Origin: Halostella limicola
Lineage (GTDB): Archaea > Halobacteriota > Halobacteria > Halobacteriales > Natronoarchaeaceae
Reading direction: 5' to 3'
Length of the DNA: 64,000 nt
Assembly (NCBI RefSeq): GCF_003675875.1
Contig: NZ_ML014752.1
Span: 166,113 to 230,112, forward strand
Part shown: in pieces, positions 53,183-62,259 of the stretch
How positions within the stretch are numbered: the stretch's first letter is position 1
Layout of the letters: every line of letters begins with the position of its first letter
Notes under the pieces: model-generated
The model's input: the letters and a program-made list of their open reading frames with translations, nothing else
What the model was told of the DNA's origin: nothing
The model's database searches: none
Position numbers and translations under genes: made by a program

Positions 53183-53827
53183 TCACAACGGCTCCACGAG
53201 GTCTTCCAGCGCCGCGGCGGGGTCGTCCGCCTTGGCGACGCCGCTGGCCAGCAGGACGCCGTCCGCGCCGAGCTCGCGCGCGGCGACGAGGTCCTCGCCG
53301 GTGGAGATACCCGCGCCGCAGTACACGTCGACGTCCTCGTCGACGGCGGCGGCCGCCTCGACCGCGTCGCTGACGATGTCGGGGTCGGCCTTGCTGACCG
53401 GCGTCCCCGTCCCGATGAGCTCCGGCGGTTCGACGGCGACGGAGTCCGGCCCGAGCGCCGCTGCGGCGGCCACCTGGTCCGGGTTGTTCGCGCAGACGCA
53501 GGTGTCGAAGCCGACGCGCTCGGCCGCGTCGAGCGACCCGTCGACGTCCGCCAGCTTCAGGCGGTTCTCCGAGTGGTTGAGCAGGGTGCCCGTCGCGCCG
53601 GCGTCGGCCGCCGCTTCGGCGAGCGCGCTACCGGTGTGGCTCCCGTGCTCGACCGGGCTCACGTGCTGGGCCCAGGTCTCTACACCCGTTTCGGCGACGG
53701 CCGGGAGGTGCGCCGCCTGCGGCGCGATCGCTATCTCGGCGTCCGTGGTGTCGTTTACCTCCGCCGCGGCCTCCGCGACCGCGACCGGGTCGCAGGGGTA
53801 CGCCTTCAGGTTGACCAGAACGAACAT
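53183..53827 (-). CDS. tpiA: Triosephosphate isomerase
   Basis: 214 residues, the short archaeal TIM that forms tetramers. It interconverts dihydroxyacetone phosphate and glyceraldehyde 3-phosphate. Catalytic residues: lysine in LVNLKAYP (near residue 8), histidine in LLNHSENR (near 89) and glutamate in [12 protein letters not shown] (near 137); phosphate loop GAGISTGED (near 172) and [10 protein letters not shown]. Complete. Last gene of a same-strand run hisC-adk-pgs-mbf1-tpiA, 78 bp behind mbf1. Confidence 0.96.
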   Translation of the reverse strand: MFVLVNLKAYPCDPVAVAEAAAEVNDTTDAEIAIAPQAAHLPAVAETGVETWAQHVSPVEHGSHTGSALAEAAADAGATGTLLNHSENRLKLADVDGSLDAAERVGFDTCVCANNPDQVAAAAALGPDSVAVEPPELIGTGTPVSKADPDIVSDAVEAAAAVDEDVDVYCGAGISTGEDLVAARELGADGVLLASGVAKADDPAAALEDLVEPL

Positions 53828-53905
53828 ACGAATACCGCGTCCACCGCGGGACAAATAGGTTCCGAGAACCGCCGAAATCGCCGGAACCCCAGAGGGGCGC
53901 CGGTA

Positions 53906-54445
53906 TCAGTCCTTGCGCTTGACGACGTCGCCGAGCGTGTACTCGCCGGTGGAGGAGCCGCCTTCCCACTCGCCGCTCTCGCCGCCCTCGCCGGTGAGGC
54001 TGATGTCGAAGTACCGCTCCAGCTTGTCCTGCAGGTCGTCGCTGGGGAGGGTGTCGCCGCGCTCTATCTTGCGGATCAGGCTCGCTTTCTCGTTGAGTTC
54101 GTTCGCGAGGTCGGCCTGAGAGAGCCCCTCGTTCTCGCGGGCGCGCCGGATGCGGTCGTCGTAGTCCTGCGCGAGTTCGTCCATGTCGTCGAACATGTCC
54201 GAACGCCCGCCGGAGCGGCCGCCGCCGGAGGAACCGGCCGACGCGGTCGTGCTCGTCCCGCCGGAGGCGGAACTCGACGACCCCGAGGAGCCCGTGGAGT
54301 ACTTCGTCGAGGCGTCGCTCGACGACTGGGTCTTGACTTCGGTCCCGAAGTCCGAGCAGTTGTCGCAGACGTCGAGTTCGGCGCCTTCGACTTTCACTTT
54401 CTTCGGAGAGGAAGTCTCGGCGCCGCACATCTCGCACTGAACCAT
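53906..54445 (-). CDS. mbf1: Archaeal multiprotein-bridging factor aMBF1
   Basis: 179 residues. An N-terminal zinc ribbon (CEMCGAE, residues 4-10; CDNCSD near 27), a Ser/Gly/Thr-rich linker (about 40-85) and a C-terminal Cro/C1-type helix-turn-helix (NEGLSQADLANELNEKASLI near 105). aMBF1 associates with the small ribosomal subunit and affects transcription/translation in archaea. The tail after the HTH (EGGESGEWEGGSSTGEYTLG) is short and acidic. A T-rich promoter region with TTATACAG lies upstream of ATG 54445. Confidence 0.93.
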   Translation of the reverse strand: MVQCEMCGAETSSPKKVKVEGAELDVCDNCSDFGTEVKTQSSSDASTKYSTGSSGSSSSASGGTSTTASAGSSGGGRSGGRSDMFDDMDELAQDYDDRIRRARENEGLSQADLANELNEKASLIRKIERGDTLPSDDLQDKLERYFDISLTGEGGESGEWEGGSSTGEYTLGDVVKRKD

Positions 54446-54492
54446 ACTCAGTCGTTTATCACGCCGCTGTATAAATGATGCGACGGCGGGGG

Positions 54493-55101
54493 TCAGGAGA
54501 GCCGGCCCCACGCCTCGGAGAACCGCTGGAACGCGGTGAGGTGGCCGACGACCGCGAGGAAGGCCAGTAGCCACCCCGGCAGCGACAGGCCGTACAGCGT
54601 CGCGTCGACGAAATAGGCGACGTAGCCGACCGCAGCGATGATGACCAGCCGGTCCGCACGGCCGACCAGCCCCGCGTACAGCCGGTCGAGGCCGACCGCC
54701 TGCGCCTGGGTGCCGAGGTAGGAGGTCATCAGGACGCCCGTGACCGCGGCGAGGCCGAGGGCGTACCGCTCGACGCCGGCCGCGACGCCGGCGATGATGA
54801 CGATGTCGGCGTACCGGTCGAGGACGTGGTCGAGCAGGTCGCCGGCCTCGGACTGGACCCCCTGCTTCCGGGCGAGCGCCCCGTCGATCACGTCGAACCA
54901 CCCGTTCAGCACCACCAGCGTCGACCCGATCGCGTACCAGACCGGGTCCGCGCCGGCGAGGTAGTATGCGACGCCCGCGCCGGCGGCGACGAGGCCCGCG
55001 ACGGCGCTGACGCCGTTTGGCGTGAGGCCGACGCGGTCGGCGGCGTTCACCCACGGGTCGAGGAAGCCGCTCACGTACGGCCGGAGCTGGTCGAGCGTCA
55101 T
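54493..55101 (-). CDS. CDP-alcohol phosphatidyltransferase (probable archaetidylinositol-phosphate synthase type)
   Basis: 202 residues, about six membrane helices. The family motif D-x2-DG-x2-AR-x8-G-x3-D-x3-D is fully present (DVIDGALARKQG, SEAGDLLDHVLD near residues 70-95), so it transfers a CDP-activated lipid to an alcohol. In archaea such enzymes make archaetidyl-inositol phosphate, -glycerol phosphate or -serine; the position between adk and mbf1 is typical of the inositol-type gene, but the acceptor is inferred. ATG overlaps the adk stop by four bases. Confidence 0.88.
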   Translation of the reverse strand: MTLDQLRPYVSGFLDPWVNAADRVGLTPNGVSAVAGLVAAGAGVAYYLAGADPVWYAIGSTLVVLNGWFDVIDGALARKQGVQSEAGDLLDHVLDRYADIVIIAGVAAGVERYALGLAAVTGVLMTSYLGTQAQAVGLDRLYAGLVGRADRLVIIAAVGYVAYFVDATLYGLSLPGWLLAFLAVVGHLTAFQRFSEAWGRLS

Positions 55102-55604
55102 AGGTAGTCGATGAAGGAGACGGTGCCCGCGCTCGGTTCGCGCTCGCCCGCGACGACGGCCTCGATCTCGTCGGCCACCGCGTCGGGGTCGCGGTCGGTC
55201 GTGTCGATCTCGTACACCGCGTCCGTCCCGTGGCCCTCGACGGCCTCCGTGAGTATCACGTCGAGCGCCTCGCTCTCGGCGTTCTCCTCGGCTTTGGCTT
55301 CGGACTCGCCGCGCTCGCGGAGGCGGCGTTCGAGCTCCTCGGGGTGACAGCGCAGGACGACGACCCGGTCGCTGTCGAGGTGATGGGCGAGGTGGGAGTC
55401 CAGGATCAGGTCCTCCCGGTCGCCCAGCCACTCCTCGACGGCCCCGACGTCGGCGATCACGCTGTCGCGCTCCTCGTCGACCTCGTCGTACAGTTCCTCC
55501 TCGCGGACGACCTCGTTGAGGTGGACCACGTCGAGGTCGGTGTCGAGGCGGTCGGTCGCGGTCGTCTTGCCCGTGCCGGGCGTGCCGGTGACGGTGACTC
55601 TCAT
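55098..55604 (-). CDS. Adenylate kinase, AK6/Fap7 type
   Basis: 168 residues. Walker A GTPGTGKTT (residues 7-15), NMP-binding region VHLNEVVREEELYDE and the LID/AMP motif CHPEELERRLRERG (near 85). AK6/Fap7 proteins convert ATP + AMP to ADP and are involved in small-subunit ribosome maturation by releasing Rps14-like protein uS11. Overlaps hisC upstream and the phosphatidyltransferase downstream by four bases each. Confidence 0.9.
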   Translation of the reverse strand: MRVTVTGTPGTGKTTATDRLDTDLDVVHLNEVVREEELYDEVDEERDSVIADVGAVEEWLGDREDLILDSHLAHHLDSDRVVVLRCHPEELERRLRERGESEAKAEENAESEALDVILTEAVEGHGTDAVYEIDTTDRDPDAVADEIEAVVAGEREPSAGTVSFIDYL

Positions 55605-56722
55605 GCGAGCACCTCGTTCAGTTCGCTCACGGCGGTGCGGGTCTCCTCGCGCGTGCCGCAGGTGACGCGAACCCACTCGGGCAGGCCGTAGCTCGACGTG
55701 TCGCGGACGATGACGCCGCGGCGCTTCAGCGCCTCGTACACCTCGGTGCCGTCGCCGACCCGCACCAGCACGAAGTTGCCGGCGCTCGGGAGCACCGGCG
55801 CGTCAACGTGGTCGCGCATGTACTCGCGCGCCCAGCGGGCGGTCTCGACGGACTCCGCGACGTGTTCGCGGTCGCCCATCGCGGCGATACCCGCGCGGCA
55901 GGCGATCTCGCTCGCGGCGAACGGCGTGTTCACGCGGGCGTAGGCGTCGGCCCAGTCCGCGGGGACGACGGCGTAGCCGAGGCGGACGCCGGCGAGGCCG
56001 TACGCCTTCGAGAACGTCCGCAGGACGGCCACGTCGTCGCGGGTCTCGCGGTCTTCCGTGGCGTCCGAGAGGCCCGCCTCCTTGCTGGCGGCCCCGCCGA
56101 CCAGCGAGACGGCGGAGGGCTCGGCGGCGTACTCGCCGTACGCCTCGTCGACGACGACCAGCGTCTCCTCGTCGGTTTCGGCGGCGATGCGCTCGATCTC
56201 GTCGAGGCTCATCACCTGCCCGGTCGGGTTGTGCGGCGAGGTGACGTAGACGACGCGCTCGCCGTCGTAGGCGTCGAGGACGACGTCGGCGTCCATCGCG
56301 AAGTCGTCGTCGGCCGAGAGCGGGTACTCGTTCACGCGGCCGTGGTGGTAGCGGGCGCTCATCGCGTAGTAGGAGAAGCCGGGGTCGGGCACGAGCACCT
56401 CGTCGCCCGGTTCCAGCGTCGCGCGGGCCAGGTAGTCGAGCGCGCCGTCGCCCCCGTTCCCCAGCCACACCTGCACGTCGGCCACGTCCCAGGCGTCGGC
56501 GACGGCGGCGGTGAGGTCGGTGTGAGCCGCCGTCGGGTAGGCGTTGACGCCGCCGGCCGTCCCGCGGACGGCCTCGCTCGCCGCCGGACTCGGCCCGAGC
56601 GGGTTCTCGTTCGACGCGAGCTTGACGAACTCTTCGGGGTCGCGACCGAGCTCGCGGGCGACTTCCTCGATGCCGCGCCCCGCCTCGTACGGGACGTGGT
56701 CCGACAGGTCGCGTGGTTGCAT
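55601..56722 (-). CDS. hisC: Histidinol-phosphate aminotransferase
   Basis: 373-residue class-I/II PLP aminotransferase: NENPLGPSP (near residue 38), LGNGGDGALDYLARA (near 84), YVTSPHNPTGQ (near 153), the PLP lysine in TFSKAYGLAGVRLGY (near 235) and R of CRVTCG-type WVRVTCG near the C-terminus. It converts imidazole acetol phosphate to histidinol phosphate. First gene of an overlapping operon with the AK6 kinase and phospholipid synthase. ATG 56722 with a leaderless-type start region. Confidence 0.94.
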   Translation of the reverse strand: MQPRDLSDHVPYEAGRGIEEVARELGRDPEEFVKLASNENPLGPSPAASEAVRGTAGGVNAYPTAAHTDLTAAVADAWDVADVQVWLGNGGDGALDYLARATLEPGDEVLVPDPGFSYYAMSARYHHGRVNEYPLSADDDFAMDADVVLDAYDGERVVYVTSPHNPTGQVMSLDEIERIAAETDEETLVVVDEAYGEYAAEPSAVSLVGGAASKEAGLSDATEDRETRDDVAVLRTFSKAYGLAGVRLGYAVVPADWADAYARVNTPFAASEIACRAGIAAMGDREHVAESVETARWAREYMRDHVDAPVLPSAGNFVLVRVGDGTEVYEALKRRGVIVRDTSSYGLPEWVRVTCGTREETRTAVSELNEVLA

Positions 56723-56944
56723 AGACGAGGCAAGTGCGTGACGGGTCTTAAGATTGCTCAAGGAGCGCGAACGGACCCCCACCGTGCACCGAGCGGTGGC
56801 TCGTCGGGCCGTGTGGCCGCCGGTCGCGGGGACGACCGCTCCGGTATACGCCGCCTGAAACGGGCGCAGGCGGTCACTACGGCGGACGGGGTTTCAGAAT
56901 AGATATCATTACGAAGTGATCTCGGGGAGACGGTTAGGACAGAG

Positions 56945-57601
56945 ATGACCGACGACGTAACGAGACGGACGCTGCTCCGCCGCGGCGCCGTCGCGACCGG
57001 CGCAGTGGTGACGGGCGCGGCGGGCCTCTCCGGCACCGCCGCGGCGTCGCTCGACTGCCCTCGGACAGTCGACGAGTGGCGCGACAACTACCATGCGTTT
57101 CACCGATCCCGCGACGGGTTCCGACTCGACCGGAGCGACGACAGCTACGACAGCGACGTCGCATGGGAACTCCTCGGCGAGGACCACGGCGCGGACAAGG
57201 CGGTGTTGCTCGCCCGGGAGGTCGTCGCCGCGCAGGCGAACGTCGCGGCCATCCGGACCGGAGAGGGCGGCGACTGCGCGGACGCGGCCGACGAGATCAG
57301 AGAGACGGTCCAGGCGGCGATCTCGTGGCTCGACTGCTCCGACGGCGCCTGCGCGGACGGGTGGGACTACCTCGCCGCACCCGAGGAGTACGCGTACACC
57401 TACGGGTGGCGTGACGACCGCGGCGTCGACGGCGAACCGATCCTCGAGGACCTCCGGGCCTTCAACGAGGGCCGACACTGCGACGGGTGCGGGTCCGAGT
57501 ACGACGGAACTGCCGAAAGCGTGTCGGACGGTGACGACCGCTGGCGCCCGCCGGACCCGCCGCGGTGGCCGCCGGCGGTCGGGGGCGACGCGAAGGAGTA
57601 G
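56945..57601 (+). CDS. Tat-exported protein, first of a tandem pair
   Basis: 218 residues. Twin-arginine signal RRTLLRRGAVATGAVVTG and AAASLDCP as the likely cleavage site. The mature part is acidic with paired cysteines (GDCADAADEI, DCSDGACADGW, HCDGCGSE). It shares order and motifs with the next gene: LDCPRT at the mature start, a DKAVLLAREVVAAQ helix, AISWLDC and FNEGRHCDGCG. The second gene has the widespread surface motif IGYWKNHPG at the place where this one reads VDEWRDN, so this copy is diverged. Function unknown, extracellular. Confidence 0.75.
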   Translation: MTDDVTRRTLLRRGAVATGAVVTGAAGLSGTAAASLDCPRTVDEWRDNYHAFHRSRDGFRLDRSDDSYDSDVAWELLGEDHGADKAVLLAREVVAAQANVAAIRTGEGGDCADAADEIRETVQAAISWLDCSDGACADGWDYLAAPEEYAYTYGWRDDRGVDGEPILEDLRAFNEGRHCDGCGSEYDGTAESVSDGDDRWRPPDPPRWPPAVGGDAKE

Positions 57602-57773
57602 CAGAGGGTGCGGCCCGGATTTTTCGTCGTGCTGCCGCGTCTTCAGCAGTGCCGCAGTTCGTCGCGCGGTCGTTCTCCCTCTAGAGGAGACGATGGAGTC
57701 GCCGGAATACGGCTCCTACCGACCGCGAACACGTGTCATAACGAAATAGTTGCTTTACTAACGTATTTTCGAG

Positions 57774-58541
57774 ATGACGAACGACCTAACCAGACGCGAC
57801 GTGCTCCGACGCGGTGCCGCGGCGACGGGCGCGGCGACGGTCGGCGTCGCGGGGTTCAGCGGGACCGCGGCGGCGACGCTCGACTGCCCGCGGACGATAG
57901 GGTACTGGAAGAACCATCCCGGTGTCGCGGAGCAGGTCCGATCACAGATCTTAGTCGCCCGCGGGAGCAAGGCGATCGACGTCGACGAAGCGTTGTCGAT
58001 TCTGAATACGCCGCCGCGGGGCGACAAGGCCCTCATCATGGCCAAACAGGTCATCGCCGCGGTCCTGAGCAAGGGCGCTATCCTGTACGAGGACGGCGCA
58101 GTCTGCAAGGAAGCAGCCTCCGACATAGACGAGGGAACGCTCGACAAGGCGATCAACTGGCTCGGATGCGTCGAATCGGAGACGGAGGGGTGGGGTTACC
58201 TCGACGACCCGGAGAACTACGACCCCGTTCGGACGTGGACGAACGACTGCGGAGACGGTGAGCCGCTCAAGGACCGACTGGGCGCGTTCAACAACGGCCG
58301 GCTCTGCGACGGTTGTGGCGGGAGCGATGGAGGAGACGGCGGTGACCAGAATCGTGAGAACGAGAGCGGTGGCGGACGCGGGCGCGGTCGAGGAAGTGGC
58401 GGCGACGGTGAGAACACCGATCGAAGCGGTGAGAGCGGGCACGGCCGCGGGGGCGGTAACGATCCCGGGAACAGCAACGAACGGGGGAGCGGTAACGGCC
58501 GTGGGAACAGCAACGGAGAGAGGAACGGTGACGGCCACTGA
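57774..58541 (+). CDS. Tat-exported GYWKNHPG-motif protein with Gly/Arg/Asn tail
   Basis: 255 residues to the first stop. Twin-arginine signal RRDVLRRGAAATGAATVG; mature protein begins near LDCPRTIGYWKNHPG, a motif frequent in secreted proteins of unknown function. Helix DKALIMAKQVIAAVLSKGA, NWLGCVESETEGWGYL and FNNGRLCDGCGG match the upstream paralogue. The last 70 residues are low-complexity Gly/Asn/Arg/Asp. Beyond the TGA the same frame continues with 15 codons of the same type to a TAG at 58587-58589 (see finding). TATA-like GCTTTACTA lies 20-30 bases upstream of ATG 57774. Confidence 0.78.
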   Translation: MTNDLTRRDVLRRGAAATGAATVGVAGFSGTAAATLDCPRTIGYWKNHPGVAEQVRSQILVARGSKAIDVDEALSILNTPPRGDKALIMAKQVIAAVLSKGAILYEDGAVCKEAASDIDEGTLDKAINWLGCVESETEGWGYLDDPENYDPVRTWTNDCGDGEPLKDRLGAFNNGRLCDGCGGSDGGDGGDQNRENESGGGRGRGRGSGGDGENTDRSGESGHGRGGGNDPGNSNERGSGNGRGNSNGERNGDGH

Positions 58542-58585
58542 AACGGACGCGATCGCGGCAACGGCCGGGGCCGCGGCAACGGCCG

Positions 58586-59857
58586 TTAGACCGACCCGGC
58601 CACGTCGTCGGCCCTCGCCCGCGCCCGTTCGACGACCTCCGTTCGCCCGGTGAACGCGATCCGGACGCGGTCGCCCCCGTAGTCGACGGTCTCGACGCTC
58701 GCGCAGTCGTACAGCCACGAGACCAGGCTCATGGCCTCGCCGCAGTTCGGCACCGCGAGTTCACATCGCTCCGCAGGGAGTTCAGCCGCGACGCGCTCGG
58801 TCAAGACGTCCAGCCCGGTCCCCGCCAGCGCGCTAACGGCGACGGGGTCCCGCCAGTTGTCGGCGAGGACCGCGCGCCGCTCGACGAGGGCGTCGTCGTC
58901 CACCAGATCGACCTTGTTCAAGGCCGGAACGATCGTCCCCTCGACGCGCCCGTCGTGGACTCGCCGGCAGGTCTCGACTCGGTCTCGGAACCGGTCGAGC
59001 GGCGCGCTCACGTCGACCACGAGCACGACGGCGTCGGCGTGATACGTCTCGGAGAGCGTCCCGTGGAACGACTCCACGAGGTCGTGCGGGAGGTCGTCGA
59101 TGAGGCCGACGGTGTCCGTGACCAGCGCGCGGCGGCCGTCGAGCGCCGCGCGCCGCGTCGTCGTCTCCAGCGTCTCGAACAGCCGGTCCTCCACGGACGC
59201 CGTCGCATCCAGGTCGTCGTGAGCCGGGTCGACCGCATCGGCCGAGAGGTCGTCGGCGAGCCGGTGCAGCAGCGTCGACTTGCCAGCGTTCGTGTACCCG
59301 GCGAGCGCGACCAGCGAGAACCCCTGCTCGCGGCGTTCCCTGCGGCGCTTCGCGGCGTCGTCCGCGAGGTCGTCCAGCTTCCGCTTCACCCGGTCGATGC
59401 GGGTCCGGACGTCGTTGAGCCGAGTCCCCTTCTCCGCGGCGAGATTGAGCGGTTCGGGGTCGCCCTCCGCCTCGACCCGGGGCAGTTCGTACCGGAGCGT
59501 CGCGAGTTCGACCTGGAGCTTCGCGCGCCGCGTCGCCGCCCGCTCGGCGAAGATGTCCAGCACGACGCGGCGGCGGTCCGCGACCCGCGTGTCCGCCGGG
59601 AGCGCCTCGACCAGTGCGGTCGACTGCCTGGGCGTGAGGTCGCCATCGACGAGGACCGCGTCCGCGCCGCGCTCGGCGACGCGGTCGCGCAGTTCCGCGA
59701 CTTTCCCGTCGCCGAAGTGTGTGCCGGGATCTTCCGGGCGGCGCTGCGTCACCTCGCTGACCACCTCGTACCCCGCCGCCTCGGCGAGGCCGCGCATCTC
59801 TGTCGTGTCCGCCGGTCCGTCGTCGACGCGTTTCGCCACTATCGCTTGTCGTGTCAT
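58586..59857 (-). CDS. hflX: GTPase HflX
   Basis: 423 residues. An N-terminal HflX domain (residues about 1-100, VAERGADAVLVDGDLTPRQ), a coiled helical linker (about 120-190) and a G-domain with P-loop GYTNAGKSTLL (near 203), switch II DTVGLIDDLPH (near 275), NKVD (near 341) and SALAG (near 370). HflX binds the large ribosomal subunit and can split stalled ribosomes. The archaeal C-terminal subdomain is short. Its TAA overlaps the extended frame of the convergent Tat-protein gene (58586-58589). A 238-bp spacer upstream has no recognisable gene. Confidence 0.93.
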   Translation of the reverse strand: MTRQAIVAKRVDDGPADTTEMRGLAEAAGYEVVSEVTQRRPEDPGTHFGDGKVAELRDRVAERGADAVLVDGDLTPRQSTALVEALPADTRVADRRRVVLDIFAERAATRRAKLQVELATLRYELPRVEAEGDPEPLNLAAEKGTRLNDVRTRIDRVKRKLDDLADDAAKRRRERREQGFSLVALAGYTNAGKSTLLHRLADDLSADAVDPAHDDLDATASVEDRLFETLETTTRRAALDGRRALVTDTVGLIDDLPHDLVESFHGTLSETYHADAVVLVVDVSAPLDRFRDRVETCRRVHDGRVEGTIVPALNKVDLVDDDALVERRAVLADNWRDPVAVSALAGTGLDVLTERVAAELPAERCELAVPNCGEAMSLVSWLYDCASVETVDYGGDRVRIAFTGRTEVVERARARADDVAGSV

Positions 59858-60095
59858 GGAGTATCGTTGCTGTCGCTGTCGGTTCGAGAACGGTGCGACG
59901 CCCCCGGCAACGTCAGTCGAGCGAACGGCGGCGACGAAGACGGAACCGGCGGTGCGCGGCCGCGACGCGGTCATCGAGCGACCGATCGTCGTCCGCAGGG
60001 CGGGCGCCGGTCAGAAACGGGGAGAGATGATCATCGGCCGTGGGGGACCCACGACGGCCCTCGTCAAATCCGTTGGGGAGGTATGCGATCCGTTC

Positions 60096-61712
60096 TCAAA
60101 GCTCCGCGTCGACGTGGTCGGCCGCCTTCAGCGCCAGCGCGGCGATGGTCAGCGTCGGGTTCAGCGCGCCGCCGGTGACGAAGGCGCTGCTGGAGGGGAC
60201 CCAGAGGTTGGCGAGGTCGTGCGTCCGGAGGCGGGGGTTCACGACGCTCGCGGCCGGATCGGTGCCCATCCGCGTCGTCCCCATGTGGTGAAACGCCGGG
60301 CCGGTGTTTTCGGGCCCGACGGACCACTGGATGTCGACGCCGAGTTCCGTCAGTATCTCGCGCTGGATCTCGTTCGCGCGCTCCAGCGTCCGCTTCGTCC
60401 GCTCGTCGAGCGACCAGTGGATCTGCGGGACGGGGTTGCCGTGGTCGTCGGTGGTCGAGGGGTCGAGCGTGATACGGTTCTCCTCGCGGGGGAGCTGTCC
60501 GGCGAGCGCGCCCATCGCGACGTGGTTCCCGTACGCGCCGCGGAGGTCGTCGAGCAGGGCGTCGCCCCACTCGTCGCTCGACAGCGCCGTCTCGACGGGG
60601 GAGGGCCCGGCGTAGTTGAGGAACTCGAGCTTGAAGCTCCCAACCTCGGCGTCGGCGTCGTCGTAGAACTGGTGGGACTCGCTGGTGATGAAGCCGACGT
60701 GGTTCTGCCGGGTCGGCTCGTCGATCGTCCCGCCCATCCCGGCGAACAGGTGGTCCATGAAGTACCGGCCGACGAGGCCGCTGGAGTTCGCGAGGCCGTC
60801 GGGGTACTGCTCGGACGCGGAGAGCAGGAGCAGGCGCGGTGTCTCCACGCCCCCCGCGGCGAGGACGAACTGCCGCGCCTCCTGCCGGTGCTCGCGGCCG
60901 TCCGGCGTCGCGTAGACGGCGGCCTCGACGCGTTCGCCGTCCGCGTCGTGGACGAGCCGCTGCACCGGCGCGCGGTCGATCACGCGCGCGCCCTCGCTCT
61001 CGGCCTTGCGCACGTGGACGTCGGCGCTGTACTTCGCGCCGGAGGGGCAGACCGGCTTGCAGGTGCCGAAGCCGACGCACTCCCCGCGGCCGTCGTACGG
61101 CTCGGAGTTGCGCGCGTTGGGGACGGAGTGCATGGCGACGCCGAGTTCCTCGCAGGCCTCGGCGAACAGCGAGTCGCTGTAGGACGGGCGGAAGGCGGGC
61201 ATGGGGAACGGCTCCTCGCGCGGCGGCGCGAACGGGTTGTCGTCGGCGCCGGCGACGCCGAGTTCGGCCTCCGCGTCGGCGTAGTACGGCCGCAGGTCCT
61301 CGTAGTCGATGGGCCAGTCCGCGCCGACGCCGGTCCGCGATTCGAGTTCGAAGTCCCCCTCGTGCAGGCGCATCACCATGCCCTGCCAGTGGTTCGTCGA
61401 CCCGCCGACGCCTTTCACCCGGGCGCTGTTGAGGGGGTAGAACCGGTCGCCCGCGTTGCTGTAGGCGTCGCGCTCCCCGCCCATGTCCCACACGTCCAGA
61501 TGGTCGTGGCCGGGTCGGATCGACCGCTCCATGCGCTCCAGTCGGTCGGCGGGGTCGAAGCGCTCGCCCGCTTCGAGGACGACCACGTCGTGGCCGCCCG
61601 CAGCGAGGCGGTGCGCGACCAGCGCGCCGGCCGGTCCCGCGCCGACGACGCAGACGTCGACGCGCTCGGAGGGAGTCCGGTCGATGCCGTCCGCGCCGGC
61701 GGACCCGCTCAT
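60096..61712 (-). CDS. GMC-family oxidoreductase (gluconate-dehydrogenase-like flavoprotein)
   Basis: 538 residues. FAD-binding VCVVGAGPAGALVAHRLA (near residue 20), the GMC segment KGVGGSTNHWQGM (near 100), a C-rich CVGFGTCKPVCPSG (near 215) that could hold an Fe-S cluster or structural site, and C-terminal TRMGTDPAASVVNPRLR with histidine AFHHMG (near 480). It pairs with the gene for subunit 3 with a four-base overlap; such pairs oxidise sugar acids or alcohols in the membrane-associated space. No c-type cytochrome subunit is adjacent. The promoter is at subunit 3, with an iron-box palindrome. Confidence 0.85.
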   Translation of the reverse strand: MSGSAGADGIDRTPSERVDVCVVGAGPAGALVAHRLAAGGHDVVVLEAGERFDPADRLERMERSIRPGHDHLDVWDMGGERDAYSNAGDRFYPLNSARVKGVGGSTNHWQGMVMRLHEGDFELESRTGVGADWPIDYEDLRPYYADAEAELGVAGADDNPFAPPREEPFPMPAFRPSYSDSLFAEACEELGVAMHSVPNARNSEPYDGRGECVGFGTCKPVCPSGAKYSADVHVRKAESEGARVIDRAPVQRLVHDADGERVEAAVYATPDGREHRQEARQFVLAAGGVETPRLLLLSASEQYPDGLANSSGLVGRYFMDHLFAGMGGTIDEPTRQNHVGFITSESHQFYDDADAEVGSFKLEFLNYAGPSPVETALSSDEWGDALLDDLRGAYGNHVAMGALAGQLPREENRITLDPSTTDDHGNPVPQIHWSLDERTKRTLERANEIQREILTELGVDIQWSVGPENTGPAFHHMGTTRMGTDPAASVVNPRLRTHDLANLWVPSSSAFVTGGALNPTLTIAALALKAADHVDAEL

Positions 61713-62248
61713 CGCGGCCCCCGCTGGTACGACTCGGTGCCGCCGGGGTGGCCCTGCGGGTTCTCGATGCCGACGAGTTCGCCCCCCGTCGGCGAGGTGT
61801 ACAGCGCGTAGAGCAGTTCGTTCACGACGTAGTAGCGGATCCGCTCGGCGTCGGTTCCCTCGGGGTCCGGGTCCGCCGCGTCGACTCCCATCTCGCGGAG
61901 GTGTGCGTCGCGCTCGGCGGCGTCGAGCGCGAGGAAGTTGGCGTCGCGCCACTCGCGGGCGCGGTCATCGACCGCGGCCAGCGCCTCCCGCATCGCCGCC
62001 CGGTAGCCCTCTCGATCGTCGGCGCGGCCGGCGACGTACGTCTCGACAAACTCGCGGACACCGTCGACTTCGGAGGGGTAGACGACCCGAGCGACGGCGA
62101 CGAGGAGGTCGCGCTCGCGCCCCGGTGTCAGGTCGACCCCGTCGTCGGGCGCGTCGGCGAGCGAGCGCCGGAGGCCCGCCGCACCGACCCCGGCCACGAC
62201 GCCGCCGGAGGCCAGCGCGGCGAGCGCGTCGCGTCGCGAAAGCTCCAT
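61709..62248 (-). CDS. Gluconate 2-dehydrogenase subunit-3-like Tat protein
   Basis: 179 residues. Twin-arginine signal SRRDALAALASGGVVAGVG at residues 4-22; the mature part is helical with YPSEVDGVREFVETYVAGR (near 60) and YYVVNELLYALYTSPTGGEL (near 145) as in gluconate dehydrogenase subunit 3. It likely carries its folded GMC partner across the membrane by hitch-hiking, since the partner lacks a signal. First gene of the pair. ATG 62248 is preferred to GTG 62254. Promoter and operator at 62260-62281. Confidence 0.82.
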   Translation of the reverse strand: MELSRRDALAALASGGVVAGVGAAGLRRSLADAPDDGVDLTPGRERDLLVAVARVVYPSEVDGVREFVETYVAGRADDREGYRAAMREALAAVDDRAREWRDANFLALDAAERDAHLREMGVDAADPDPEGTDAERIRYYVVNELLYALYTSPTGGELVGIENPQGHPGGTESYQRGPR

Positions 62249-62259
62249 GTTCACCCGGC

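Noticed and set aside
59858-60095. Possible small gene between hflX and the GMC operon
   Set aside because: No frame with normal codon bias or start; spacer of 238 bp without recognisable motif.
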